The position numbers and the translations under genes were made by a program. The notes beneath the pieces are model-generated. The model did no database searches, was not told the origin of the DNA, and was given only the letters and a program-made list of their open reading frames with translations. From Chionis minor (lineage: Eukaryota > Chordata > Aves > Charadriiformes > Chionididae), in contig VZSF01004752.1 in NCBI GenBank assembly GCA_013398295.1, positions 266,384 through 330,383 on the forward strand: 64,000 bases of DNA, in the 5' to 3' direction. Positions 26,201 to 38,000 of this stretch are shown here, piece by piece (the first letter of the stretch is position 1; every line of letters starts with the position of its first letter).

Positions 26201-27447
26201 TGCTCCCCACTTGTGCCTTTGCACCATGAACCACCCCATAACACCACCCAAGGTAGAAACGCCAGCTCCCTCTCCTGCCATCGGGAGTGTGATTTAGTAG
26301 CGCCACATGGGAGGGAAGGGTGAGGGTCATGCACTGTGGCCATGAAAGCACGCGCAAACTTCACCCTCCTTTTCCCAGCCTGGTCCTAGCACATCCCCTC
26401 AACTGGGAAGGTGGGGAGTGGGACACCCGAAGGCAGTGCCGCTGGGCACCATTACAGTAGCTCTCTCTACAGCTGCTTTCCATTGACCACGTCAGATATA
26501 AGTTGGCAAGCAGGGGGATGAGAAACTGGGACTTATATGTTAGCCAGCTCCGGCGTGCAGCTACCCTGTGTTGCAATTAGCCTTTCTCTTTAAAATCCTT
26601 CCAGGCTCTGCTGGGGCAGAAGGCAAGCCACTGTGCTGCAGCACGCAGCTGCTGGGGTGGTTTTGGCATGTATCATGTCCCAGAGATGAGGTTTGTGGGA
26701 AACTGCCTTAAAAATCCTCTGTTTTTTAACACGACAGAGCTGAGATTGCAAACCACAAAGGAAAGGGTCTGCTGCCACTGCTCACGCACGGTGCAGTTAG
26801 GACGGCGTTCTTCACTTGCGCTCCGAGACAGGGTGCCCGTCTGTGAGTGCATAATCTTTACTCAGTGCCTGGTACAGCTGAAATCAAACTGCAATCATGT
26901 CTTCCCACTGCGTCTCCACAGGTTGGTAGCCACAGACCTTGATTTCTAATGCAATGAGGCATTGCTAATTAGGATGTCTTCTCTTTAGCTTGATAAAAAT
27001 ATGCGCAATCCACAAACGGGACTGAAAGAAGCACAATTCAAGGGGGGAGGGGGGAATCCCCAAACTGAATTTTAGTACCTTCAGTGGGAAAAAAAAAACC
27101 CAAAACCAACAGCAAAAAGATGATATAAAACTCAGGTAACTAAAAACTGCAAATTAAAATATTGTGAAAGGTATTCATTTCTTATGAACTTCAACTTCCT
27201 TTAGTAAGCCAAGAGGATAATATCTCCTGTTCTTCCAAACTTCTAGCCATTTGTCATGTGTCACCACAGATCCAGAAATGGGCTAATTAAAATTGTTTTG
27301 TTGCTAATGATAGTGCATCTTCTTTCACTAAAGAGTTCAAACTACAGCCTTCCTCTTGATCTGCTGTGAGATTTTTTTAATCTCTAAATTAGAAGAAAAG
27401 CATATGCCCTTTTAATGCCTATAAGAATTTGAGCTCGTTAATGCAAC

Positions 27448-27465
27448 AAAAAAAAAAAAAAAAAA
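27448..27465 (+). repeat. 18-base poly(A) run
   Basis: Uninterrupted run of A residues. The sequence before it shows no recognisable retrocopy or SINE. Confidence 0.9.
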
Positions 27466-27839
27466 GTAGGATTTCTATTATCGCTGTTCTTTAATTATGG
27501 AACAGCATGTGCAAGAAGGCTCTTTTCTCATAACTGTGTCCTCGATTCTGTTACACATTTTAGTGGAGAATGCATGTAATAGAAAAACAGCAATAGACTG
27601 TGGAAATTGTCCAGAGCCTTGCTCTCCTAGGGAAAAGATGCCAATGGTATTTTTGTGCTGCTACTCCTCAGCAGCCTCTTTGCACTTTCCTCCGGGTTAC
27701 ATGCACAGCATGACTCACTGCCTGATGGTTTCATTGAAACAGAAAAATATAGACACAGTAATGATTGCATTCAATCATAAACTACAATCAATACAGCAGA
27801 GTTTAAATGTTCTGCGCCCTAGCAAGCCACTACAGGGTT

Positions 27840-27857
27840 CCCCCCCACCCCACCCCA
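27840..27857 (-). repeat. C-rich tract, G-quadruplex candidate on the minus strand
   Basis: The plus strand reads CCCCCCACCCCACCCC. The minus strand therefore has runs of at least four G separated by single bases, a pattern compatible with a G-quadruplex. A second similar tract lies about 240 bp to the right. Confidence 0.6.
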
Positions 27858-28087
27858 TCTTATTCCCTGAAGAAATGATTTTTCATTTCTAAAGGATAAC
27901 AGTTGTTCCAAGTGATCTAGCAGATGTAGTTGAGTCTCTCAGAATGAAATATGTAGGTCAGAGCAGGAGGCATTCATTGTTTTCTTTGATGTACCTTCAT
28001 GTCAGCCCTTCTTTGGATGGAAAAGCCACTTCACAATACTTACTGACTGCCTCGTGGGAGTCTCACTGGAGGCACCATACAGTAGCC

Positions 28088-28117
28088 TCCCCCCCACCCC
28101 ACCCCCCCAAAAAAAAA
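28088..28117 (-). repeat. C-rich tract followed by A-run, G-quadruplex candidate
   Basis: The plus strand has a C run, A, CCCC, A and another C run, followed by about nine A residues. The minus strand again offers several G runs with one-base loops. It is a simple repeat, and no function is shown. Confidence 0.6.
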
Positions 28118-29071
28118 GTTCATCTGGGGGCATCGAGTGGGCAGGGATATTTATGCTCAAACCATAGGCTCTGTGGCCTTTTATTTATGGACACTAGGAT
28201 ATAAATCTCAACTTAGTCCTCAAGTGAAGACAATTATCTCAATGAAATCTGTCTTTGTGTACATCACAACACTATTTCAGAGTTTGGCAAACTCAGAGAC
28301 TGATGAGAAACGGCTCCCAGGAGACCCAGGCGAGACTGAAAGTGGGATGGGATGGAAGAAAGACGGAGGGAACGTAGCCAGGTCAGGATGAAGGGAGCCT
28401 CTCCAAGAAAAATAATAAACATGACTTTTGGCCTTTGGAGATACCAGTGTCCCTGTGCCAACCGTGATTCCCTGAGGGAAATATTCTCTCTTCAATGCCA
28501 GTAAAAAATGTGGTTTGGTGTTAAGCACTACTTGCTCTTTTGCAGTATCTTCAAAGAAGAGATGTCCAAAGGAATCACTTCTGCCCCACAGTTCTGATGC
28601 TCTAACAAAAACCACTATTGTGATATCTCCTTCCCCTCACAGGTCGAGAGACATCCCAGCACACACCCCAGAAAACTTGAATTCCCGCTTTCTTAATAAT
28701 CACCCTGCTCTAGCAGCTAACAAAAAAAAAAGATTTTCCCTTTTCCTCTTAGCAGTGGTAACTGCCTAAAGGTGAAAAATAACTCCCAGAAGGCCACTAC
28801 AGAATGAAATCATGCCAACAAACCCTAAATAAAGGTTGCAATTCCAATGTGTCCTCTGTTACACTTGGGATGTGCAGTAAGTGACAGCTGAATAAATCAA
28901 ACCCCTGGAGTCCCATCATAACTATCAGGTTAAAAGTGTTATTAGCTCATTTTAGCTAAAAGTTCTGATTCATACTTCTTTCTCCCCCCCCCTCAAATCT
29001 GGGAGATCTTGGATTGTATGCCACTCACATTAGAGCTGGAAAACGACTAGTGTAACTTTCTAAAAAACAGC

Positions 29072-29086
29072 TTTTTTTTTTTTTTT
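29072..29086 (+). repeat. 15-base poly(T) run
   Basis: Uninterrupted T run, a simple repeat. If read on the minus strand it is poly(A), but no retrocopy was recognised on its other side. Confidence 0.85.
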
Positions 29087-31960
29087 GTCATAAATCCGTG
29101 TTCCTAGTTTCATTCGGCTGCCTGTTTCCCTTTCTTCCTCTCCCCCCGTTTCCTCCTCCCACTCGTTAGTCTGTTCAGCACCTTCGGTGAGTCACACAGA
29201 GCAGGCTGACAAGTGAAGTCAAGTTCGACTTCATATGAAGTTCCTGCAAAGCTCTTCTGCTGTGCAGTTTGCTGAATGTCGCTCCGGCTCCTTCTCCCTC
29301 CTCTGAACCTGGGCTGGGACGGACCATCACTTCCAAGGATGCACATTTGGGACCACGAGTCCTCAGCCACTCCTAGAAATCCCAGTTGTAGGCATTTCTG
29401 TCAGTCAAACAGCTCACACAGGAGACTGTAGGTGAAAATGTGGATTTTACACCCCTTACAAAAAGGCTGCAAGCCTGAATCTTGAATTATGTCACGCTAA
29501 TTTAAGCCTGAGAGAAGGAAGGAATAGTCCCAGTATTGGCTAACTCTGTCTGCTGTCTCTCCCCGCCACTGAATATTCCGCCCTGCAAACTTCTGAAATG
29601 GGTCTTGCCTTCTCACACAAAGTGTCAGCACAGGCCGCAATATTTAGGTCATGATAGCTTACTGTGCAACAACTCCTGAAGCAAGGACTAAGAGCTGTGT
29701 TCTCCGACCCCATTTCAGCAAGGTCTATAAGCATGTGTCAAACCTTAAACACACAGTGATCCCTCAAAAACCCCGAAAGGCTATCCTGACCGATGGGCTA
29801 ACAGGGACAAAGTTTGCGGCTTTGCTAGTTAAATATCACATTCCTGAACCAGATTTTAGTGCATGATGCAGACTCTGGACTTCAATTTTGTGGCTGAGAT
29901 CTTGTGATGTCTCAGCAAGAGTTGCCTAGCCCCCAGGAGAGGCACCCAGGCTGCCCAGTTTGGTAACGAGACACCCGATTCCACCAGTGGGTAGTGTAAC
30001 TGGTGCAGAAGGGCACTACAGAAACCTTCTCTGTTGAGGACAGAGTTGCTGAGACACCAGCGAAGGTCTAGAAGACCCTTCCTCTATAGCTTGGGGGCCC
30101 GAGTCTTGACCCATACCCATCATCAGCCCCTTTGGCCATGCGGGATCCAGACCATGTAGTCCCTTCTTACCTGGAAGGCATTGACGACCACTGGTGTCAT
30201 CATCTGAGCTGTGCAGTGGTGAGTTTGTGCTCATGAGAAAACTGGGGCTTTCTGCCTTTTCCAGGCTGAGGAGCCGGTGGGGTGAGCCGAACAGGTATAC
30301 AGGGGCTGGGCTTTGCAGGCACAGCCACTCAGGGTCAATCTTCTAGGAGCTGGGGAGGTGCAATCGGTTATGGCTCTGAGCTGGGAGGTCCTAGCTCTTT
30401 GCACCCTTCGCACTTTTGTCATGCTGCAGTTACTGAGGAAAATCAGTCTTGGGAGCGAGTTTGGGACCTCCATTCTGCCCCTTTCTAATGCAGCAGCCCT
30501 TACACAAGATTTACGCACCACAGCATTTTTGTATTGTGTTTGCTCTGTTTCCTCACCAGCCCAGTGGTAAGCCCAGATAGCTGGAGCTGGTGGGTTCAAA
30601 CCTTTATTGCAGGGAAGATTTATGACCTGGGATTTTCCTTGGATGGTAATGCAGGTGATATTCATCACTGTTGCAGCTCTTCATGCTGAACTGTGGGCAC
30701 GTGCCGCGGGCTTGGGTTGGACACCCTCGGGTACCAGGTGCTACCCTCTCTACAGCAACAGAGCTGGGCCACAGCAGCAGGCACTAGGTCTCCAGTGAGG
30801 TCCTAGGCCAGCTAGGAGGTGCCTGCTGGGATTTTGGGGCTTTCTGAACAGGTGCCTGGATGGTGTTTTGGTCCCAACACAGATGGTAAGGGAATGGTCT
30901 GGATCTTGCCATTAGTGCTCAAGTCTTAGATAAACCTAACTCTGTTCCTGCTCCTGCAGAAATGGCAGTAAATCCCCATTGCACTTTTAGCAAGTCCTAT
31001 AGATGCAGCTATTAACAAGGCTTAGAGAACTCTTAAATATCCTCCTTTTTCCAAAGCCTGGGAAAAGCCTGGTTTGTTATGAGGAAAAGAATTTTTAAGT
31101 CTGGCATTGATTACTGCTTGCTCTTTTATGTACGTTTAAGTATTAGGTCAGTTCTGAAAGATGCATAAATTACTGAAACCAAACTGTTGAGTTAATAAGA
31201 ATGATATTTTCAAACTCTTACGGTTCCATTTTAAGTTCCCATGGTATTAATGCCAGCAGAATAACTTACTGCAACTGAAATGCACGGCATTCGGGGCTAA
31301 ATTATGCTAAAATAGGTCAAGCAGCAGCGAAGGCAGTTATTTTGACTGAACTAGGGTTAACAAGATGCATGTAACAAATGCCTCAGGAGAACAATCACAT
31401 GCGCTCGCTGCACATGATACCACAGCAGGATACCCATAGCTTCAGGTTCCAGCTAAATGGCATCATGGTGTGCTCTTTCGGGCAAGAAAATAGTTTTACA
31501 ATTGTTTGAATATGATCCCCTCAGTTTATGTGATGCAACCTGACAGTTTAAAGGGTCCCATAAGTACGTTTTCACTGAAGCCTATGCAACTTCTACATAC
31601 TCAACTGGGCTGTTTTTAACATAAAGCAGAGGGAGAGCGAAAAAGTAATTAATGAAAGAGCTGATACCTTCTGAGACTCCTGGCATGACAGCATGCCCAG
31701 CTGCCTTTCCACTTGTTTCTGAATAAAGAAAGAAGAAGTCAGGAGGCAGAAATTAGCCTGAGGTTTTAAAATTCGACTCAAGCTGAAGCAGAGCATCTGA
31801 ATGTCCTTTGACTTTATTGTAAAAGAGGTGAAATACACTTCCAGCATTATTCTTCTTTGTAACAACAACAACAAAGATGCATAAGGAGTTTTCCCCTCAA
31901 TTTCTCTGATATTTCAGCAGTTCCAGACATTACGTACGGAACAATATGTGATGTTTATCT

Positions 31961-32075
31961 GCCTCGCCTCGCCTCGCCTCGCCTCGCCTCGCCTCGCCTC
32001 GCCTCCCCTTCCCTTCCCTCCCCTTCCCTTCCCTTCCCTTCCCTTCCCTTCTCTTACCTTACCTTCCCTTCCCCC
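31961..32075 (+). repeat. Pentanucleotide array (GCCTC)9 passing into (CCCTT)n
   Basis: Nine perfect GCCTC units (31961-32005) are followed by a CCCTT/CCCCTT array with a few variants (to about 32075). A C/T-rich tail then runs to about 32150. The whole plus strand is almost pure pyrimidine apart from one G per GCCTC unit. The open frame across it (about 31948-32187) is a repeat-driven artefact rich in Pro, Ser, Leu and Phe. The array is probably polymorphic in length. Confidence 0.95.
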
Positions 32076-32150
32076 TTTTTCCTTTTTTCTTGTTCATTTT
32101 TTTCTCTTCCCATTTTCTCTTTTCTCTTTTCCCTTTTCCTTTCTTTTCAA

Positions 32151-34988
32151 AAAGCCTCTATTACGAATTGCTGCACTTGCCTTTTGAACACTTTCATCAC
32201 ATCTCTGTTAGAGAACAAATAACTTACAGTGGAAAAATGAAGCTGAGGAAAACGCATAGACGTATTGATTGAGCCTGCTCACCAAGCACCTGGGCCCAAA
32301 TACTTAAATGTATACACTTTTTGCATAAACAAATTCTCCATCTAATATGCCAGATGCACATAGTTTTTCAGAAAGTTGATATGTACACAGAATATTAAAT
32401 TTAGGAACATTTATGAATGTGTGTGGGATTTTGCTTATCCAAGAGCACAGGATATTTTTCTGCAAAGTTACTTGATGATACCGAGTGCTAAAATGTTATA
32501 AAATTTCCAGTCGTTACAGCTGTGTACATTTTTATGAGGGGTTTTGAATTTATTATTTACCCAAATAGAGGGAAAAGGGAGGCAGAGAGGCAAACATGTG
32601 CTCTAGGAAAGCCACTTAAAAAACTGATTATATAAAGCAATAAGCTTTCTACTGTAACAAAAACACTGTTTTAGTTGATTTTCTTCACTGAAAGTTTCTG
32701 TAGCTTTTTCACATCTGACTGGGCTGCTTTTAATTCAGTGTACGGAGAGTGCAAAGAGGTCATTGATGAACAGTCATCCCACCTCCAGCTTCAGGTGATC
32801 TAAACAACTTTTAATATCCAGCATAACCATTTTCCAAATGGAAATGCCGATTTAACAAAACCAATAATATTCTGTAGGTTTGTATTAGTTTATCAAACCT
32901 GTTTAGAGATGATAGCTATTTTTTTTTTTTTCTGAGTGATACAGGATGTTCAATTTCAGTACCATTATTTTGACTTTTATTTCCGAATACAACCCATTGA
33001 AATGTTTTGATTATTTGTAATGTATCAGATTATGTGTCAACATGACTCATTGTTAATGTTTTAATCTTGTCCTAACCAAAGTTTACATCTAGGTGGAGCA
33101 GATGGTAAAATTTGTATTATTGCCCTGCACAAAAACTCAGGAGATTCTGATTTTTCCTTGGAGTTCTGAGGCATTTGGACTCTGGCATTTCAGCCAAGAG
33201 GGGAACTCCAGGTTTTGGACACTGGAAATTCAGGGGGATTTTACTGTCTGTCACAGCTTTGTGTAATTTTATTGTTGAAATTGGTTTTGAGTGAAGGTTT
33301 TAATATTGTCTTCCCATTTCAGTGACTCAGTCTAGCAAAAGACCTCTGTTTAGAAGCTCTTCTAGTCTGCCTCTGACAGACTGAACTGGATTCACCTACC
33401 TTGAGACACATTTCCCTTTACCATAAATGAAATGTGCAAATTATCTATGATAATTAGATTTGACCCAGTTACTGGATTTGGGAACATCCTTCTATCTTGC
33501 CTGGAGCTGAATATCCCTACAGAAAGCAAATCTTACAGTTAAGACAGGGTATAATCAGGGTTAAAAACCTTTCATCAGCCACACAAAAAAAGATGTAACT
33601 GAACTAGCACTGTTCCATTGCCTGACATTGTCTGTTATTTTTTCTGCACAGTGAATTATTCATTACTAATGATTTAGAGTTCTCTGGCTTATCTACGTGA
33701 TGACAGCTCCTCTCCCCTCCCGCCACATACACACCCTACAACAACAAGAACACTTACGACAAATAGTGATGTCACATCCTTAAACTTATTAAATAAGTAT
33801 CAGCTATGAATCAAATGGCTCAACTAATCCTTCCTCGTCCATCTCACAACCTCAGTAAGTTGCAAGGTATCAATGGCTGAGTGTTACCACCTTGGCCTGG
33901 AGATAAGCCCTGTGTACACAGCAGCGTAATAACGTCTGATGGGAAACACATGCCCGAGAAAACCCCCATAGCAAGATTGCATTGTGCTCAGAAAGTCCCT
34001 TTGTTGTCTGCCTGGCTCCAGAAATGTTATTTATCCCTTTTGAGCTCCCAAGTTAAAATGCAGGGGCTTATCTGCTCAGAGCATAATCTTGTACCAAACC
34101 AGCAAGACATTTAGATTCTCTTGAACTCTCCACGAGTTGCCATCATGTTCTTAGCACAGACTTTGGGATTAGCTGACATCTGCTCCCTAAACTTGCATTT
34201 TTGGCGGGTTTCTGGCCGATAGAGGAAAGAAGTAAAATATTTCTGTGCAACAAAAGAATTGCGAGGGTTTTTTTTCCTAAGAAAACACTGAATAAGGAAT
34301 AAAATGCATTTTATTTCAGTGATGTATTCTCTGGGAGTTGCAGCAAAATACAAGGATTCTGTGCAAAGCTTGCAACAGTAATGGCCGTAGATATAAATTC
34401 CTGGTTAAGGATGTCCTTGTAATAAGACATAAGTATCAGTAAAACTCCTACTCAATCTACATCTCCCAGGGTAAAAACGTGCTTTTGCCAACAGAGTTTG
34501 CACCAAATGTCAGTACACTGGCATACTCATCCTGGCAAACCCTCTCCGATGTGAACTAGACCTGACCCTGGAACAGTAAGTAGGTGTTTACCAACTTATT
34601 CAACTTTACAATCAGAAGGAGAAGTGAAGTAACTCATCTGAATTGGAAACACAGTGGTTAGCCTGAAGGAGGAAAAAAAGAAGCACATGAAGAAGCAGCT
34701 CCTCCAGGCTGGGGAGGAGGGGATGGGTGCTGGGAAGCTGAGACAATCCCGTTTCTTCAGCCACCTTTCACACCAGATGCTTGGCATTTGTACACTCTCA
34801 AAAGTACCTTTTTGGGCTAAAACTCCATTTGGAGGCTGTTGAAGCAAATAAGCCTCTCAAAACTTTTGCATTTATGATTTATGAGGGCAGTTAAGTCCTT
34901 GTACAAAATTAAAGGCTGCATGAGAGAATCTGGAAAGAGGCAGGACCAATGAACTAAGTTTATGATTAAGTGCCAGAAACCTCCTGAA
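32151..34988. other. Non-coding DNA, no gene recognised
   Basis: AT-rich, with a 13-T run near 32919-32931. No transposon, exon or RNA gene was recognised. Open frames are short and without domains. Confidence 0.55.
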
Positions 34989-35080
34989 GCCTAATTCCAC
35001 TTCTGAATTAACGTGCCACTTGACCTTGGGCAAGCTTTTTACCTTATTAAAGTTTCTTCCATCTGCTGATAAAATTTGGA
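34989..35080 (+). mobile_element. MIR/CORE-SINE-like remnant
   Basis: The sequence contains the exact 14-mer TGACCTTGGGCAAG at about 35021-35034. It is followed by CTTTTTACCTTATTAAAGTT and then TTCCATCTG with ATAAAATTTGG. This order matches the conserved MIR core and downstream segment (TGTGACCTTGGGCAAGT, ACTTAACCTC, TTTCCTCATCTGTAAAATGG), recalled from family knowledge. The tRNA-like head is not clear. It would be a very old, diverged, immobile copy. Confidence 0.7.
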
Positions 35081-38000
35081 ACTCTAAATATGCCAGGGAA
35101 TGAGAACACATTCAATTCTATGTTTAAACTATTTTGAAAATCAAGACGGCTTTTTATGTATACCATGTAAGTACTTTAACTCAGTTCTTTATGTTGTATT
35201 GAAGAATTATAGATTTGAAGGGACTAAACCAGTCTCAGTACCATACTACAGTAAATTAGACCAAGACTGCACCTTGGAACTCCTTTTGGTTACCTGACGT
35301 CTTCTCAATCAAATGAAAGTACCACAAACTGATTCATTTCCCAGATGGAAGGATTAATGTAGGAACAGCGATGTCTTTATGTATTAAATCAGGCTGGAGT
35401 TTGTCTGTAGGGTCTGAAAACTCTGTGGTCACTGCTTCCACTCCTGGTTTTAGGATGCTGGAAAAATTGAGATAAATTAACCACGCTTTTCCCTTAAAAA
35501 CTTCCTTTGAGGAGAGATTCTTGGAAATTAACTAAATGGAGAAAGATTGCTGGGGACGCATGTTTTTTCCATGATAAATTAGACTGCAAGCCACGCATGG
35601 GGATGGCTCTCCAGCTAGCCGGGCCTTGTCTTTGGCACTCCTGTTTTTTCCCTAGTCTCCCAGAGCAGTACCCGGTGACGAGCCGTGCCAGCCAGGTGCT
35701 GATTAATAGCGTTAGGTCCAGCACCAGCTCGCTCCCAGGCAGCTGCCTAAAATGCTGGGGCTGTTCGGCTGAACCGCCAGCTGCTGCGAGAGATAACCCA
35801 GGCTCCAGCATTAGGCGATGGCCCGAGTCCCTCTCTCACAGCATACCCTCACGCTGTGGATGCGATTGCTTGGGCTTTTCAGCTTCTGGGGTTTCCCCTT
35901 CATAGAAATAATCAGAGTACCTCAGCCTCAACACTCCTAACACCCGTGTTGTTTTGTATTTATTCCCCCAAATGTTTTGAACGCCTCAAGAAGGTATTTG
36001 CCCAGGACAGGGAGGGCACGTGGCTTCCAGGGAAGAATGGTCAGCAGAAACATTACTCCGTGCCTTGCCGGGTTGGACCCTTACTCTGTCCCTCCTGCAA
36101 GGCTCAGCTCCTGCCATGACCCTCCCTGCAATCCCTTTTCCCCCCTCTCCCCCTGACACAGGCGTTTAGCAGCATACTCCTCCATCTTTGGGACTTTCTT
36201 GGTGAAGTCTCACCCCGCTGGCTCTCCAGGAATAGCAAAAAATGGGACCGGCTTAAAAGCACGAGAAGAAAAATATTAAACAAACTATCTTTTACGTTTT
36301 TCGTTCTATGTGAGTCTTTAAAAAAAAACTCACAGAAAACAGCCAGCAGTCAATTGCATCAAAGCAGTTGTCCTTGAATCTTTTTTTAAAACCAACAAAC
36401 CCCTCTTTGGTCTTAAACTCCTGTTACTGGCAGGAGGAAATGATCGGTTATATAATCTATATTCTACTATTTAACAGATACTAAATATAGTGCAGTTACG
36501 CAGAACAATACAAAACATCACAATACGAGAAACAGTGCCGAAGAGGAGAATGCTGCCGTTCTAGATAGATGCATTTTATGTATTATGTTCCTCAGGAAGA
36601 GCATCAAATATTTTTCTGAGTGACCTAATTTTCTTTGTCTGATCAAATGTGCCAGATGCTTCCTTATTCAGAGTTGCCACTCCAAGTGAAAAACTGTTTT
36701 CTGGCAGCCACTTGAAATCTCGTCTTCAGTTTTCTGTTAGGGATTATTATACAATCATTGCCCGGACAGACTGAAAGCATATGGTAACTGGGCTGACATT
36801 ATCTCTGCTATTTCAAAGCTCCCCAAGGATGTGTGGGCACAGTTACAGTCTCAGGTATAAGCCAGCCTCCCTGGTGCATTCAAAATGCCACCCAAACTCA
36901 GCACTGACCGAGCAAACTGGGGATGGAGAGCTTGGCATCCTGATTTCCATGGTGGGAGGTTTGGTTTTTTTTCCTTTTGTAGGTATTTCCATCACTTGAC
37001 CTGGAGAAAATGATAAGGGTGGCTCAGTGCCTTTTAATGTGCAGTTTCCAGGTAAAATTGTATCCTTTGCAACCTGGCTGAAGCTTGAAAGGCTGTATTT
37101 TGGTTATATCCATCCAGATACTTACATACTTTATTTAATTTCTGCTGTACTGACAAACTTTTCTTGTCTGCTTTCTTGGGGAGTGTGAAGATGATGAAGA
37201 TCGATTTAGCCTTTCCCAGTGTTCTTGTGACAGGGAATCAATATTTGTAGGAATAAACAGCCAAAAGACTGTGGATGAACCAGACGCATCCCAGCCCATG
37301 CTTACACGTTTTCCTGGCACCCAAGGTGTGGCACCTGCAGCGTGGTGACTTCCATCCAGGGTGCTGTGGACCTTCTGAGCCTTTCTGAGACTCAGAGAAG
37401 GTGTCTGTACAGCTAAATAAGAGGGACATGGACTGAGTGCAGGCACTGAACCCCTTCCTGACTGTTCAGGGTGCATCGGTGCTAGCTCGTTCCCTTGACC
37501 TGGTTGGAACCTTGCTAACGCTGCAAGGGAATGTGCAGCCAAGGGGGCTACCTCTGAGCCCTGGGAGGAGAGCCAGGCTCTGCCACTTGGCCCGGAGGCC
37601 AGGAGTGACTCTCTGCACCTCCTATTTTCTTGTACAAAGACAAGACCAACAAGGCAACAGACATCAGCTAAACAGGGCAATTAACCGCTCAGCGTAGGTG
37701 CTCAGCAAGTATCATCAGATTGTTGACCAACAGGAAGCCTACATTAGTGCATGCAGCTGAATGAACTGGCGCATGCCTATGCATCAAAAAATCAGGAGGG
37801 AATTTTGATTTCATTGTCATTGCCGTCATTAATTTTGTGTTACCTTGCCCCTGGATGTCCCAGTCCCCCATGGCTCAAGAGACAGCCATGAAGGCTATGT
37901 CTCTACTTCTGACCAAGAGAGGGCCAAGGGCAATGAGTAGTAGGATAGGGGCATTTGGGAACCCCCAAGAGAGCTGGGTCAGGTAGACGAGTCAAAATCT

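Larger units (their letters stand above)
23293..31960. other. Non-coding DNA, no gene recognised
   Basis: About 8.7 kb with no recognisable exon. It includes an 18-A run (27448-27465), two C-rich tracts (27840-27857 and 28088-28108), a 15-T run (29072-29086), overlapping short palindromes at 29215-29241 and an (AAC)n stretch at 31861-31873. GC-rich stretches at 26000-26300 and 30000-30500 carry overlapping frames on both strands without domains. Confidence 0.55.

Noticed and set aside
30555..30605. tRNA-like internal promoter boxes (CAGCCCAGTGG then GGGTTCAAACC)
   Set aside because: The A-box is imperfect and no cloverleaf with an acceptor stem and anticodon arm could be formed.
31948..32187. 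Open frame over the pentanucleotide array
   Set aside because: The translation is a direct copy of the GCCTC/CCCTT repeat, so no gene is supported.
35205..35230. ATAGATTTGAAGGGAC resembling a reversed CR1 end
   Set aside because: The match is too short and the expected neighbouring words are missing.
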